This document shows positions 7,495 to 15,747 of a DNA stretch of 24,586 nt, piece by piece. Position 1 is the first letter of the stretch. Each line of letters starts with the position of its first letter. Both the position numbers and the translations under genes were made by a program. The notes beneath the pieces are model-generated. The model ran no database searches and had not been told where the DNA came from. It saw only the letters and a program-made list of their open reading frames with translations. This DNA is from CAYYFX01 sp964571855 (lineage in GTDB: Bacteria > ARS69), in contig CAZNDO010000032.1 of NCBI GenBank assembly GCA_964571855.1, positions 1-24,586 of the forward strand, given 5' to 3'.

Positions 7495-7567
7495 CCACGT
7501 TCGTTTCGTACGTCGGCCGGCGCGAACCCGAAGCCGACGCGTCCCTCGGGCTCGGGAGGGGTCGGGC

Positions 7568-8299
7568 ATGACGGCGCTGCGCACTGGGTTCCTCGTCGCA
7601 TTCCTCGCCACCCTGGTCTCCGGCTCCGGGGCTTCCGGGCAGACCGCGGACGCGCCGCCCGCTCCTCCGGTGACCGCTCCCGCGCCCGAGGTCGCGGCGG
7701 ACGCCCTCGAGGCGGCGGAGTCGCGCGGCGGCGTCTTCGGCGGCATCCTCTGGGGATCCCTCGACGGCAGCGAGGTGGAGAAGGCGGACCCCGCCATGGG
7801 TTTCGAGGGAGGCGCCTTCTGGCACCTCTGGCGCGGCATCTCCGTCTGGGGCAGCTACGCGGTGTCGTCGCACGACGTGAACGGGCAGCTGCTGCAACTT
7901 CTCGACCAGCCGGTCCGCGCCGGTGGCCGCTCCGCCACGGTGGAGGGCAGCGTGCAGGTGAACCGCGCGCGCGCCGGCGTCCGGCTGGACGCCCTGCGCC
8001 AGGCCGGGTGGCGCTTCGTTCCCTACGCCGTCGCGGCCGTGTGCTTCTCCAGCATCGAGGTCACCGTGGACAAAGTGGACGGCGCGGACCCGGTCCCCGT
8101 GCCGGACGCGGCGGGGAACCCGGTGGACATCCGCAGCCTGGACGACACCCAGCTCGGCGGGCTCGGCCGCTTCGGGGTGGAGTGCGAGGTCTCGCCGATC
8201 CTCCACGTGGACGTGCACGGCTCCTTCGAGGTCTTCGAGTTCCCGGCCGGCACGAACGCCTCCGCGACCGCCGGCGCCGGGCTCGTCTACCGATTCTGA
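7568..8299 (+). CDS. Secreted outer-membrane beta-barrel-like protein
   Basis: A 243-aa protein. MTALRTGFLVAFLATLVSGSGASG is a clear signal peptide, cut near residue 24. A Pro/Ala-rich stretch (about 27-45) follows, then alternating polar/hydrophobic strands rich in Gly and aromatic residues, for example GGFFGGILWGSL-like and AFWHLWRGISVWGSYAV segments. The chain ends in ATAGAGLVYRF; a terminal Phe after an amphipathic strand is the usual outer-membrane insertion signal. The size fits an 8-strand barrel. The ATG is preceded by GGGAGGGG at about 7554-7561. Alternative upstream in-frame starts lie before the promoter and are rejected. No catalytic residues are recognised and no named family can be assigned. 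It may be co-transcribed with the small TPR gene that follows. Confidence 0.8.
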   Translation: MTALRTGFLVAFLATLVSGSGASGQTADAPPAPPVTAPAPEVAADALEAAESRGGVFGGILWGSLDGSEVEKADPAMGFEGGAFWHLWRGISVWGSYAVSSHDVNGQLLQLLDQPVRAGGRSATVEGSVQVNRARAGVRLDALRQAGWRFVPYAVAAVCFSSIEVTVDKVDGADPVPVPDAAGNPVDIRSLDDTQLGGLGRFGVECEVSPILHVDVHGSFEVFEFPAGTNASATAGAGLVYRF

Positions 8300-8329
8300 C
8301 GGTCCGCAACCCGGGACGCCGATCGGGCG

Positions 8330-8343
8330 GCCCCGTCCGGGGC
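8330..8343. other. Small GC hairpin between genes
   Basis: GCCCC at 8330-8334 pairs with GGGGC at 8339-8343 around a four-base loop, about 30 nt after the barrel-like gene. It has no T-tract. It may be a weak attenuator or chance structure. Confidence 0.25.
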
Positions 8344-8396
8344 AGCGCTCAAGTGGCTCCTGTTCCCCTCCGAAGCATCGGGCGAGGAGCCTCACC

Positions 8397-8804
8397 TTGG
8401 ACAGAGTGCCGTCCCCGAGTCCCGACCTCCTGGACGCGTACCGCCGCGGCGTGAACGCCCTGCTGGAGGGGCGGCTCGATGCCGCCGCGGACGACCTGGC
8501 GGCCCCGCTGGCGGCGGGCCTGCCGGAGGCGCGTCTGGCCTGGGCGAAGCTGCAGCTGGAGCGGGAGGACGGGGCGGCCGCACGCGCCGTGCTCGCGGAG
8601 CTCCTGGCGACCCCGCCGTCCGATCCCGCCGGGCACGCCTACCTGCTCGTGTTGGAGGCGTCCGCGGCCGCGCGGACCCGCGACCTGCCGGGCGCCCTGC
8701 GGGCCCTCGACGCCGCGTCGCGCCTGGATCCACGGATGGATCCCGTGGTGCGGGCGCTGCGCCGCCGCATCGAGAAGGACCGGCCGCCGCGCGTCCGCTT
8801 CTGA
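8397..8804 (+). CDS. Small TPR-like protein
   Basis: A 135-aa soluble, Ala/Leu/Arg-rich, all-helical protein with about three degenerate tetratricopeptide units: LLDAYRRGVNALLEGRLDAAADDLAAPL, ARLAWAKLQLEREDGAAARAVLAELL, and DLPGALRALDAASRLDPRMDPVVRALRRRI. The last carries the typical A..LDP turn. There is no signal peptide or membrane segment. The start is TTG at 8397, supported by GAGGAG at 8384-8389 with seven-base spacing. The GTG nine bases later would be spaced too far. It lies about 100 nt after the barrel-like gene and just before the M29 aminopeptidase promoter. A protein-protein interaction role is likely from the fold; the partner is unknown. Confidence 0.72.
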   Translation: MDRVPSPSPDLLDAYRRGVNALLEGRLDAAADDLAAPLAAGLPEARLAWAKLQLEREDGAAARAVLAELLATPPSDPAGHAYLLVLEASAAARTRDLPGALRALDAASRLDPRMDPVVRALRRRIEKDRPPRVRF

Positions 8805-8831
8805 GGCTCCGTTCCCGACCTGCCCCGGCGC

Positions 8832-8861
8832 CTGCCGCCCCCCCCGCGGATGCGCTACGAT
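8832..8861 (+). promoter_or_regulatory. Promoter of the M29 aminopeptidase gene
   Basis: CTGCCG (8832-8837), an 18-base spacer rich in C, then TACGAT (8856-8861) in the context GCTACGAT. The leader would be about 27 nt and contains the strong ribosome-binding site at 8881-8888. Confidence 0.5.
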
Positions 8862-8894
8862 GACCTCCCCCGAGCGAACCGGAGGAGGCACGCC

Positions 8895-10052
8895 GTGAGC
8901 AAGGACCCGCGAGACGAGAAACTGGCCCGGACCTTCGTGAAGTACTCCCTGGACGTCCAGCCGGGCGAGCGCGTCCTTCTCGATTTCCGCGGGAGCAGCA
9001 CGCAGGGCCTCCTGCGGGAGACGATCTCGGAGGTGACCCGCGCGGGCGGCGTCCCGTTCCCGCTGCCCGGCGACGACTCCCTCGCCGCGCGGTTCCTCGC
9101 CGCGGCGAACGAATCGCAGGTGAAGTCGTGGGGCGCCATCCATGACCGGCTCATGCGCGAGATGCAGTGCTACATCCGCGTGAACGGCACCGACAACCCG
9201 TTCGACCTGTCCGACGTGCCGGAGGATGCGCTGAAGTGGGAGCGGGAGCACTACATGCGCCCCGTGCACCTGGAGTACCGCGTGAAGAACACCAAGTGGG
9301 TGGTGGCGCGGTACCCGAGCGCGTCGATGTCGCAGCAGGCGCGCATGAGCCGCGAGGCCTTCGCGCGGCTGTACTACGAGGTGTGCGACCTGGACTGGGA
9401 GCGGTTCTCGCGCGCCATGGACCCGCTGAAGGCGCTGATGGAGCGCACGGACCAGGTCCGCCTCACCGCGAAGGACACCGACGTGACGTTCTCCATCAAG
9501 GACATCGGCGTGGTGAAGTGCGACGGGAGGATGAACCTCCCCGACGGGGAGGTCTTCACCGCGCCGGTACGGGACTCCGTGAACGGCGTCATCACGTACA
9601 ATGCGGGCGCGCTGTACGCCGGGACGAGCTGGGACTGGATCCGGCTCACGTTCCGCAAGGGGCGCATCGCGGACATCGAGGCGTCGAACGACGTCGACAA
9701 GCTGCGGAGGATCTTCGCCACCGACGACGGCGCGTCGTACATCGGCGAGTTCTCGTTCGGGTTGAATCCGAAGCTGCACCGCGCGATCAAGGACACGCTG
9801 TTCGACGAGAAGATCTACGGGTCGTTCCACACGGCGCTCGGCCAGTGCTACGAGACCACGGAGAACGGGAACCGCTCCGCGATCCACTGGGACCTCGTGT
9901 GCATCCAGACCGATGCCTACGGCGGCGGGAACGTGTGGCTGGACGGGCGGCTCGCCCGCGAGAACGGCCACTGGGTGCATCCGGACGTGCGCGACGTGCT
10001 CTCCATCGAGTCGCTCACGTCGGCCGTCCGCGAGGCGGAGACCCTGGCGTAG
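8895..10052 (+). CDS. M29 family aminopeptidase (AmpS/AmpT type)
   Basis: A 385-aa cytoplasmic metallo-aminopeptidase of family M29, which removes N-terminal residues from peptides. The co-catalytic metal ligands of the family are all visible: Glu219 in NLPDGEVFTAP, Glu285 in YIGEFSFGLNP, His312 in YGSFHTALG, and His331 and Asp333 in SAIHWDLV. Length is normal. The GTG start at 8895 is fixed by GGAGGAGG at 8881-8888, six bases upstream, and by the promoter, whose start point lies after the in-frame ATG at 8850. It has its own promoter and ends just before a strong bidirectional terminator, so it is probably a single-gene unit or the tail of the upstream one. Specificity is not predictable; family members often have broad or leucine-preferring activity. 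Confidence 0.94.
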   Translation: MSKDPRDEKLARTFVKYSLDVQPGERVLLDFRGSSTQGLLRETISEVTRAGGVPFPLPGDDSLAARFLAAANESQVKSWGAIHDRLMREMQCYIRVNGTDNPFDLSDVPEDALKWEREHYMRPVHLEYRVKNTKWVVARYPSASMSQQARMSREAFARLYYEVCDLDWERFSRAMDPLKALMERTDQVRLTAKDTDVTFSIKDIGVVKCDGRMNLPDGEVFTAPVRDSVNGVITYNAGALYAGTSWDWIRLTFRKGRIADIEASNDVDKLRRIFATDDGASYIGEFSFGLNPKLHRAIKDTLFDEKIYGSFHTALGQCYETTENGNRSAIHWDLVCIQTDAYGGGNVWLDGRLARENGHWVHPDVRDVLSIESLTSAVREAETLA

Positions 10053-10078
10053 CGGCGCGCGCCTCCGCGCCCGAACGA

Positions 10079-10108
10079 CGAGGCCCCCCGGGATCCCGGG
10101 GGGCCTCG
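10079..10108. terminator. Bidirectional terminator between convergent genes
   Basis: A perfect 30-base inverted repeat with 15-base arms (CGAGGCCCCCCGGGA and its complement) sits between the stop of the M29 gene and the stop of the convergent secreted protease gene. The stem is very stable. No long T-tract follows on either strand, as is common in very GC-rich genomes. Confidence 0.8.
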
Positions 10109-10133
10109 GTGCGTTCCGGCGGGAAGCGCGGGA

Positions 10134-11912
10134 TCAGCGGATCAGCGTCACCTTGCGCGTGACGCTGGTGTCGCCGGACTCCACGCGCGACCAGTAGATG
10201 CCCGCGGCCACGGGGCTGCCGGCGGCGTCGCGGCCGTCCCAGGTGGCGTCGTGCGACCCGGCCGGGAGGTCGGCGTCCACCAGCGTGCGGACCACGCGGC
10301 CCATCACGTCGAGCACGCGGACCGTGCCCCGCCCGTCCCGCGGGAGCGCGAAGCGGACGCGCGTGGACCCGGACGTGGGGTTGGGTGCCGGCGCCTCCTG
10401 CAGCAGCCGATCGGCCGACGCGGCCACCAGCGGCGCGTCCAGCCCGGCCGGCTCGTCCAGCACGTCCAGTGTGTACGACACGAGGCCGCCGGAGCGCTTG
10501 CTGTTCGTCACGATCACGCCCACGTACCTCAGGTCCGCGAACGGTATCGGCACCACGTAGTCCAGGTCGTTGTTCGCGTCCAGGGGCGGGCGGATGATCG
10601 TGAACGGCCCCGCGTCCTCCTTGATGAGCACGGACACCGTGAAGTTCGTGTGGCCGTCCAGCCCGTTGAACAGGATGCGCGCCACGCCCGTCCCGGGGTT
10701 GAAGCGGTACGGGTGCCCCGCGAGCTGGTCCACGGAGTCCGACCGGCTGAACGGGTACGCGGCGACGGCGTCCAGCCGCAGGTTCATGCGCTTCAGGTCC
10801 GGCGCGTCCGGGAGCCCGAAGCCCGGCTCGAAGCGGGACCCGGTGAACCAGGCCCACTCCAGGAACCCCGGATAGGCGTCGTCCCAGCCGGATCCGTAGA
10901 GCCCCAGGACCTCCTGGTAGGAGGCCTTCACCGTGGCGGCGGGGTTCGCGTTCCGGATGTCCCAGAAGTCCAGGATGATCTGGTTGCCGAAGCGCGTGGA
11001 CATGTAGGTCTGCCACAGGCAGTCCTCGTAGCTGCCGGTCCCGCCGGAGTCCAGCGGCGTCCACGGCTGGCCGAGGACGCTGCCGCCGTTCGTGTTCGTG
11101 TAGTTCCAGTAGTCGTTCGTGGCCGGGAAGACGATGTCCTCCATCCACGTGGCGTCCAGCTCCACCCAGCCGCCCTCGGTCCAGCTGCTGGTGGTGTACT
11201 GCGAGGCGTGCTTGAACTCGTGCGCGCAGGTGACCTTGGCCGCGCCCAGCTGGTTCCCGTCCGGATCCGTGTTCGCCGGGAACGTCAGGAACGTGTTGTG
11301 CAGCGTGATCGTGGTCTGCCCGGGCCCGGACGGCGAGGTGAACCCGTAGGCGCCCATGCTCTGGAAGAAGACGTCGTACGTGCCGTCCCCGGGGAGGACG
11401 GGACCCGTGAAGCCGAGGGTGTCGATCTCCCCGGTCCACGACGTGTCCATGTACTCCGCGCAACGCTCGACGAAGTCCGGCACGCCGTTCGCGGGGCTCA
11501 CGTCCGTCGCCGGCACGGCGTTGCCGCCCGTCGTGAAGTACGTGAGCGCGAACTTGCCGGACGGGCTCACGTGCACGGCGCGCAGGCCGCCCGCGGGCGG
11601 GGACAGGTAGCCGTCGATCTCGCCGACGGCCGAAGGCGACAGGCGCTCCCGCGCGTCGTGGAACGCGGCGATCTCCGGCGTGATGCAGCGGAGGAGCGTG
11701 CGCTCCCGGGGCGCGTAGCGGTCGTCCAGCCGCCCCGGCGCGAAGACGTAGCGGAATGACTGGAGGAGCCACTCCTCCCGGTCGATCCGGGCGCTCGCGA
11801 GGTCCTCGGCGAGCGCCGCCCGGACCGCATCGCCGTCGGCGGGGCGGGCCAGGGTCGTTGCGGGAAGGGCCAGAAGGCCGGCGAGGACGACGATCGGCAA
11901 ACGGAAGCTCAT
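10134..11912 (-). CDS. Secreted metalloprotease-like protein with FlgD-Ig/sorting-like C-terminus
   Basis: A 592-aa exported protein. MSFRLPIVVLAGLLALPATTLA is the signal peptide. A zinc-binding HEFKH motif is at 231-235 (VTCAHEFKHASQYTTSSWTEGGWVELDATWMED), with acidic residues downstream that could supply the third ligand. This arrangement resembles the putative metalloproteases of the MXAN_6640 type. The last about 80 residues (APNPTSGSTRVRFALPRDG ... VLDVMGRVV ... GSHDATWDGRDAAGSPVAAGIYWSRVESG ... RKVTLIR) are a FlgD-Ig-like / type A sorting-like domain, typical of surface or secreted proteins in FCB bacteria. The start at 11912 has GAGGAG five bases upstream and lies downstream of the promoter, which excludes the ATG at 11963. 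It is a paralog of the next gene upstream. Protease activity is inferred from the motif only; no prodomain is defined. Confidence 0.85.
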   Translation of the reverse strand: MSFRLPIVVLAGLLALPATTLARPADGDAVRAALAEDLASARIDREEWLLQSFRYVFAPGRLDDRYAPRERTLLRCITPEIAAFHDARERLSPSAVGEIDGYLSPPAGGLRAVHVSPSGKFALTYFTTGGNAVPATDVSPANGVPDFVERCAEYMDTSWTGEIDTLGFTGPVLPGDGTYDVFFQSMGAYGFTSPSGPGQTTITLHNTFLTFPANTDPDGNQLGAAKVTCAHEFKHASQYTTSSWTEGGWVELDATWMEDIVFPATNDYWNYTNTNGGSVLGQPWTPLDSGGTGSYEDCLWQTYMSTRFGNQIILDFWDIRNANPAATVKASYQEVLGLYGSGWDDAYPGFLEWAWFTGSRFEPGFGLPDAPDLKRMNLRLDAVAAYPFSRSDSVDQLAGHPYRFNPGTGVARILFNGLDGHTNFTVSVLIKEDAGPFTIIRPPLDANNDLDYVVPIPFADLRYVGVIVTNSKRSGGLVSYTLDVLDEPAGLDAPLVAASADRLLQEAPAPNPTSGSTRVRFALPRDGRGTVRVLDVMGRVVRTLVDADLPAGSHDATWDGRDAAGSPVAAGIYWSRVESGDTSVTRKVTLIR

Positions 11913-11953
11913 GGGGACTCCTCGATTCGGATTGCCGGGGGGATTCGGGGAAG

Positions 11954-11959
11954 AGTGTA
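11954..11959 (-). promoter_or_regulatory. -10 element of the first metalloprotease-like gene
   Basis: Minus-strand TACACT in the context GTGCTACACT, about 40 nt before the ATG. No good -35 is visible, so it may act as an extended -10. It lies between the two paralogs, so the downstream copy can be expressed on its own. Confidence 0.45.
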
Positions 11960-12001
11960 GCACGGCCGGGACCGCATCCGCTCGGGCCCGCGGGCGGCCT
12001 C

Positions 12002-13660
12002 TCAGCGGACCCGGACGACGCGGGTCCCGAAGCGGCGGCCGGCTCCCTCGGCGATCGCCCAGTACACGCCCGCGGGCGGCGGGCGCCCGGCGGAGTCGAG
12101 ACCATCCCAGACCACCCCGGTGGACCCGGCGGACACCGGGAGCTCGCGGACCTCGCGTCCCGCCACGTCGAGGATGCGGATCCGCGGCGCGGGACCGGCG
12201 GCGGCGGGGACCGTGAAGCGCACGGGCCCGCGCGCGGGGTTCGGGGACGCGGCGAGGCGCTCCGGACGGTGCCGGACCGCGCCGGGCGCGGCGGTCGTGA
12301 CGTCATCGAGGATCTCGAGGGAGTACACGCGCGCCCCGTCCGCGGGGTCGGCGTGCGTCACGATCACCCCGAGGTACGCGAGGTCCGACCAGGACTCCTC
12401 CAGCAGGACCTCCCCGGCGTTCGCCGTGTCGAGCGCGAGGCGGTCGATCGTGAAGGAACTGTCCGCCAGGCACGTGATCAGGCTCACCACGAGTCCGCCC
12501 GCGCCGTCCTCGCCGTCGAAGCGCACGCGCGGCCGGCCCGTGCCCGCGTCCGGGTGGATGCGCCGCGGATGCCCCGCCAGGCGATCCACCGCGGCGTTCG
12601 CCACGTGCGGCAGGGACATGATGGTGGGCTCGTACACGCGCATCTTGAACAGCGTGGGTGCGTCCGCGAAACCGAATCCCGCCTGGGCCCGCGATTCGGT
12701 GAACCAGCACCACTCCAGGTGTCCCGCGTACGCCGACGGCCAGTCCGTGCCGTGCGCCGCGAACAGCGCGGCGAAGCTGTCCGTGACGGGCTCGGTCGGG
12801 AACTGCTCCCGTCGCGTCCAGAACTCCCGCATGCCCGCCGAGCCCCACTGTCCGCTGATCCAGTGGTGCCACAGGCAGTCCTCGTAGTTCCCCTGCCCGT
12901 CGTCGTTGTCGATGCGCACCCACGGCGCGTCCAGCTGGCTGAGCGAGAACATGTCGACCCAGTACCGGTACTCGTTGACCTGCGGGTACACGATGTCCTC
13001 CGCCCACATCGCGTCGGCCTCGTTCCACAGCCCCTCGGTCCATCCGCTCGAGGAGAACTGCGAGGCGTGCTTGAGCTCGTGCGCGATCGTCACCTTCGCG
13101 CGGCCGAGTTGCACGCCGTCCGGGTCGTCGTTGGGGCCGGCCCAGCCCGTGCCGCCCAGGAAGCTGCGGTGCAGCACGATCTCCGTGGTGGCGCCGGACA
13201 CCGTGCAGTAGCCGTAGGTGCCGGACGGCAGGCCGAGGAACGTGATGTCGTAGGTGCCGTCGGGCGGCAGGACGGGCGGGGCGAACAGCAGCGAGTCCAC
13301 CTCCACCGACCACGAGCGGTCGGCGTACGCCGCGCACCGCTCCACGAAGTCCGGGACGCCGTTCGCGGGGTCCACGTCCACGTCCGGAACGGAGTCGGCC
13401 CCGGTCGTGACGTAGTGCAGCGAGAACAGGCCCGTCGGGCTCACGTAGGTGGACCCGGTGCCGTCGCGCAGCACCGGGTGCAGCCAATCGCGGGGCAACT
13501 CCGCCAGGCAGGGCGGCGGCTGCAGCCGTCCCGCGTGCGCGGCGGCCGCGTACGGCGTGAGGCATCGGCACGGCGGGGTCCCGGCGCGCGCGCTCCCGGC
13601 CCGGCAGGGCGCAACCAGCCACAGGCCGAGCATCGCGACGAGCACGCTGCGGAATCGCAC
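12002..13660 (-). CDS. Secreted metalloprotease-like protein, paralog of the downstream gene
   Basis: A 552-aa exported protein. The N-terminus (VRFRSVLVAMLGLWLVAPCRAGSARA) is a signal peptide. HELKH at 194-198 (VTIAHELKHASQFSSSGWTEGLWNEADAMWAED) is the zinc-binding motif. Shared blocks with the downstream paralog include PANGVPDFVERCA, PDGTYDI/V, NDDPDG.QLG.AKVT, EDCLW and RLAGHP..., in the same order. The last about 75 residues form the same FlgD-Ig/sorting-like module (ASPNPARGPVRFTVP ... ILDVAGREVRELPV ... VVWDGLDSAGRPPPAGVYWAIAEG). The start is GTG at 13658-13660, with GGGAGGG at 13668-13674 and seven-base spacing. Extra Cys residues near the mature N-terminus (CRC, about 31-33, and C51) are absent in the paralog. 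Function is inferred from the motif; substrate is unknown. Confidence 0.84.
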   Translation of the reverse strand: MRFRSVLVAMLGLWLVAPCRAGSARAGTPPCRCLTPYAAAAHAGRLQPPPCLAELPRDWLHPVLRDGTGSTYVSPTGLFSLHYVTTGADSVPDVDVDPANGVPDFVERCAAYADRSWSVEVDSLLFAPPVLPPDGTYDITFLGLPSGTYGYCTVSGATTEIVLHRSFLGGTGWAGPNDDPDGVQLGRAKVTIAHELKHASQFSSSGWTEGLWNEADAMWAEDIVYPQVNEYRYWVDMFSLSQLDAPWVRIDNDDGQGNYEDCLWHHWISGQWGSAGMREFWTRREQFPTEPVTDSFAALFAAHGTDWPSAYAGHLEWCWFTESRAQAGFGFADAPTLFKMRVYEPTIMSLPHVANAAVDRLAGHPRRIHPDAGTGRPRVRFDGEDGAGGLVVSLITCLADSSFTIDRLALDTANAGEVLLEESWSDLAYLGVIVTHADPADGARVYSLEILDDVTTAAPGAVRHRPERLAASPNPARGPVRFTVPAAAGPAPRIRILDVAGREVRELPVSAGSTGVVWDGLDSAGRPPPAGVYWAIAEGAGRRFGTRVVRVR

Positions 13661-13700
13661 GGCGCCGCCCTCCCGGGGGCCAAAGCGAGGTGTCCGCGCG

Positions 13701-13723
13701 GGAGCGCGCGCTCCGGGGAGCGC
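13701..13723. repeat. Alternative hairpins in the leader of the metalloprotease-like gene
   Basis: GGAGCGC (13701-13707), GCGCTCC (13708-13714) and GGAGCGC (13717-13723) stand in a row. The middle copy can pair with either neighbour, giving two mutually exclusive stems within the roughly 117-nt leader predicted from the promoter at 13784. It may be a regulatory leader or a by-product of GC richness. Confidence 0.35.
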
Positions 13724-13783
13724 TGCCGGGGGGCGCCACGCCGTCGTCCGCCTCCGGGCGGCACGTCGGCCACGGATGTGCCG

Positions 13784-13789
13784 AGCATA
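13784..13789 (-). promoter_or_regulatory. -10 element of the second metalloprotease-like gene
   Basis: Minus-strand TATGCT in the context TGCTATGCT. The -35 region is unclear. Transcription would start near 13777 and give an unusually long leader before the GTG at 13660. Confidence 0.45.
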
Positions 13790-13822
13790 GCACGGACGCG
13801 GGCCGCGGCCCCCCGGCCCGGG

Positions 13823-13851
13823 TTCCGGGAGCGGCGCGCGGGTGCTAGGAT
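13823..13851 (+). promoter_or_regulatory. Promoter of the M3 peptidase/EamA unit
   Basis: TTCCGG (13823-13828), a 17-base spacer, then TAGGAT (13846-13851) in the context TGCTAGGAT. The ATG follows 33 nt after the -10 element. It is divergent from the minus-strand -10 at 13784-13789. Confidence 0.55.
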
Positions 13852-13884
13852 GCCCGACGCCCTCGCACCCCGGATGGACCCGCC

Positions 13885-15747
13885 ATGACGTCGATCGCCG
13901 AGGAACTGCACGAACTCTCCGAGCGCTATCTCGAGTTGCACCATGCGAAGGAGGAGGCGTTCTGGGAGACCCGCATGGGTCTCGCCGACCGTCACCGGGA
14001 GCTGGCCGAGGCCGACGTGGCGCTGAAGGAGTTCCTGGGGGATGCGGGCCGCCTCGCCCGGCTGCGCTCGCTGCGCGAGGGCTCGGCGCCCACGCCGGAC
14101 CAGGGCCACGTCCTCGACGGCTGGATCCGGATGTTCTCGCGGAACCAGGTGGAGGACGAGGAGGCGCGGGGGATCCTCCGCGAGATCGTGCGCCGGGAGA
14201 CGGAACTCGCGCGAGCGCGGGGCGGGATGGAGCTCGGCTGGCGGGACGCGGGCGGCGCGTTCCGCCGGGCCAGCTCGGTCGCCCTGGCGAACCACGTCCG
14301 CACGAGCGCGGACGAGGCGACGCGCCGCGCGTCCTTCGAGGGCCTCCGGGGCATCGAGACCTTCGTGCTCGACCACGGCTTCCTGGAGATCGTGAAGCTG
14401 CGGAACCGGTTCGCGAAGCGGCTCGGCTTCGAGGACTACTACGACTACAAGGTGCGGTGGGCCGAGGGCTTCGACAAGCGCACGCTCTTCGGCCTCCTGG
14501 ACGAACTGGAGCGGCGCACCGCCGCGCATGCGCGGCGCGAGCTGGAGTCGCTGCGCGCGTCCGACGGGGCCGGCGTGCTGGAGCCGTGGAACTTCTCGTA
14601 CCGGACCTGGGGCGGGGATCTCCAGGCGGAACGGGATCCGTATCTCCGGTTCGGGGACGCGCTCGATCGATGGGCGCGCAGCTTCGGCGCGCTCGGCATC
14701 CGCTTCCGCGACGCGCGGCTCACCCTGGATCTCGTGGACCGGCGCGGCAAGTACGAGAACGGGTTCATGCACGGGCCGGTGCCGGCGTTCCTGCGCGACG
14801 GGCGCTGGCAGCCGGCGGAGATCAACTTCACGGCGAACGCGCTGCCCGACAGCCCGGGCGCGGGGATGCGTGCGGCGCAGACTCTGTTCCACGAGGGCGG
14901 CCATGCCGCGCACTTCGCGAACATCGTGACCGGCGCGCCGTGCTTCTCCCAGGAGCATGCGCCCACGTCGGTCGCGTTCGCCGAGACGCAGTCGATGTTC
15001 TGCGACCGGTTCCTCGACGATGCGGATTGGCGTACCCGGTACGCCCTCGACGCGTCGGGCCGGCCCATGCCGTTCGAACTCATCGAGCGCGAGATCCGGG
15101 CGGTGCAGCCGTTCGCGGCGCACGCCGTGCGCGCGATGCTCGTGGTGTGCTACGTGGAGAAGGAGCTGTACGAGATGCCGGAGGCGGAGCTGGCGCCGGC
15201 GAACGTGCTGGCGATGCTGCGCCGCGTGGAGGCGCGCGTTCTCGGCCTGGCCGGCGGGACGCCGCGCCCGACGCTCGCGGTGCCGCACCTGCTGTCCTGG
15301 GAGTCGTCGGCCTACTACCACGGTTACGTGCTCGCCACCATGGCCGTGGCCGCCACGCGTGCGCACCTCGCGGCGAAGCACGGCCACCTCCTGGACAACC
15401 CGGCGGTGGGGAGGGACCTCGCGGAGATCTACTGGCGGCCGGGGAACGCGCGCCCCTTCCTGGATCTGGTGCGGGAGATGACCGGTCGGTCATTCTCCGC
15501 GGACGCGCTCGTCGAGGAGGTCTCGCGCACCGCGGACGAGGCGGTGGCCCGGGCGCGGGCGCGCGTGCGGAAGCTGGACGGCCTGCCGCGGCCGCCCGAC
15601 ACGGTGGACCTCGACCTCCGGCTGAGCGTGATCCACGGGCACGAGACCGTCGTGGAGGAGACCCGGGACGCCCTGGCGGCGGCGCGGATCTTCCGCGAGT
15701 GGATCGCGGCCCGCTGGCCCGCGGCGACGGGCGCGTCCCCGGCTTGA
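13885..15747 (+). CDS. M3 family oligoendopeptidase
   Basis: A 620-aa zinc metallopeptidase of the M3 (thimet oligopeptidase/PepF) family, cytoplasmic, cleaving short peptides. The active site is intact: HEGGH at 336-340 (TLFHEGGHAAHFANI) and the third zinc ligand Glu367 in VAFAETQSMF. A helical N-terminal half precedes it, and the C-terminal YYHGYVLATMAV stretch (near 473-484) carries the Tyr/His substrate-clamp residues seen in the family. There is no signal peptide, and length is normal. The ATG at 13885 has only a weak ribosome-binding site. The stop codon TGA overlaps the TTG start of the EamA gene, so the two are translationally coupled. The window also has an M29 aminopeptidase, and together they could complete peptide breakdown, though that is general housekeeping. 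Confidence 0.92.
   Translation: MTSIAEELHELSERYLELHHAKEEAFWETRMGLADRHRELAEADVALKEFLGDAGRLARLRSLREGSAPTPDQGHVLDGWIRMFSRNQVEDEEARGILREIVRRETELARARGGMELGWRDAGGAFRRASSVALANHVRTSADEATRRASFEGLRGIETFVLDHGFLEIVKLRNRFAKRLGFEDYYDYKVRWAEGFDKRTLFGLLDELERRTAAHARRELESLRASDGAGVLEPWNFSYRTWGGDLQAERDPYLRFGDALDRWARSFGALGIRFRDARLTLDLVDRRGKYENGFMHGPVPAFLRDGRWQPAEINFTANALPDSPGAGMRAAQTLFHEGGHAAHFANIVTGAPCFSQEHAPTSVAFAETQSMFCDRFLDDADWRTRYALDASGRPMPFELIEREIRAVQPFAAHAVRAMLVVCYVEKELYEMPEAELAPANVLAMLRRVEARVLGLAGGTPRPTLAVPHLLSWESSAYYHGYVLATMAVAATRAHLAAKHGHLLDNPAVGRDLAEIYWRPGNARPFLDLVREMTGRSFSADALVEEVSRTADEAVARARARVRKLDGLPRPPDTVDLDLRLSVIHGHETVVEETRDALAAARIFREWIAARWPAATGASPA

Noticed and set aside
7466..7567. An earlier start for the barrel-like protein
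   Set aside because: The candidate lies at the -35 element of the promoter and would bury the signal peptide 34 residues inside the protein. The ATG at 7568 has a good ribosome-binding site.
5219..8395. An extended minus-strand frame that would make the E1 protein over 1000 aa
   Set aside because: The extra N-terminal part is antisense to the barrel-like gene, lies upstream of the E1 promoter and has no E1 homology. The ATG at 7336 gives a normal fused E1.
11913..11963. Upstream ATG start for the first metalloprotease-like protein
   Set aside because: It overlaps the -10 element, and the ATG at 11912 has GAGGAG at proper spacing directly before a clean signal peptide.
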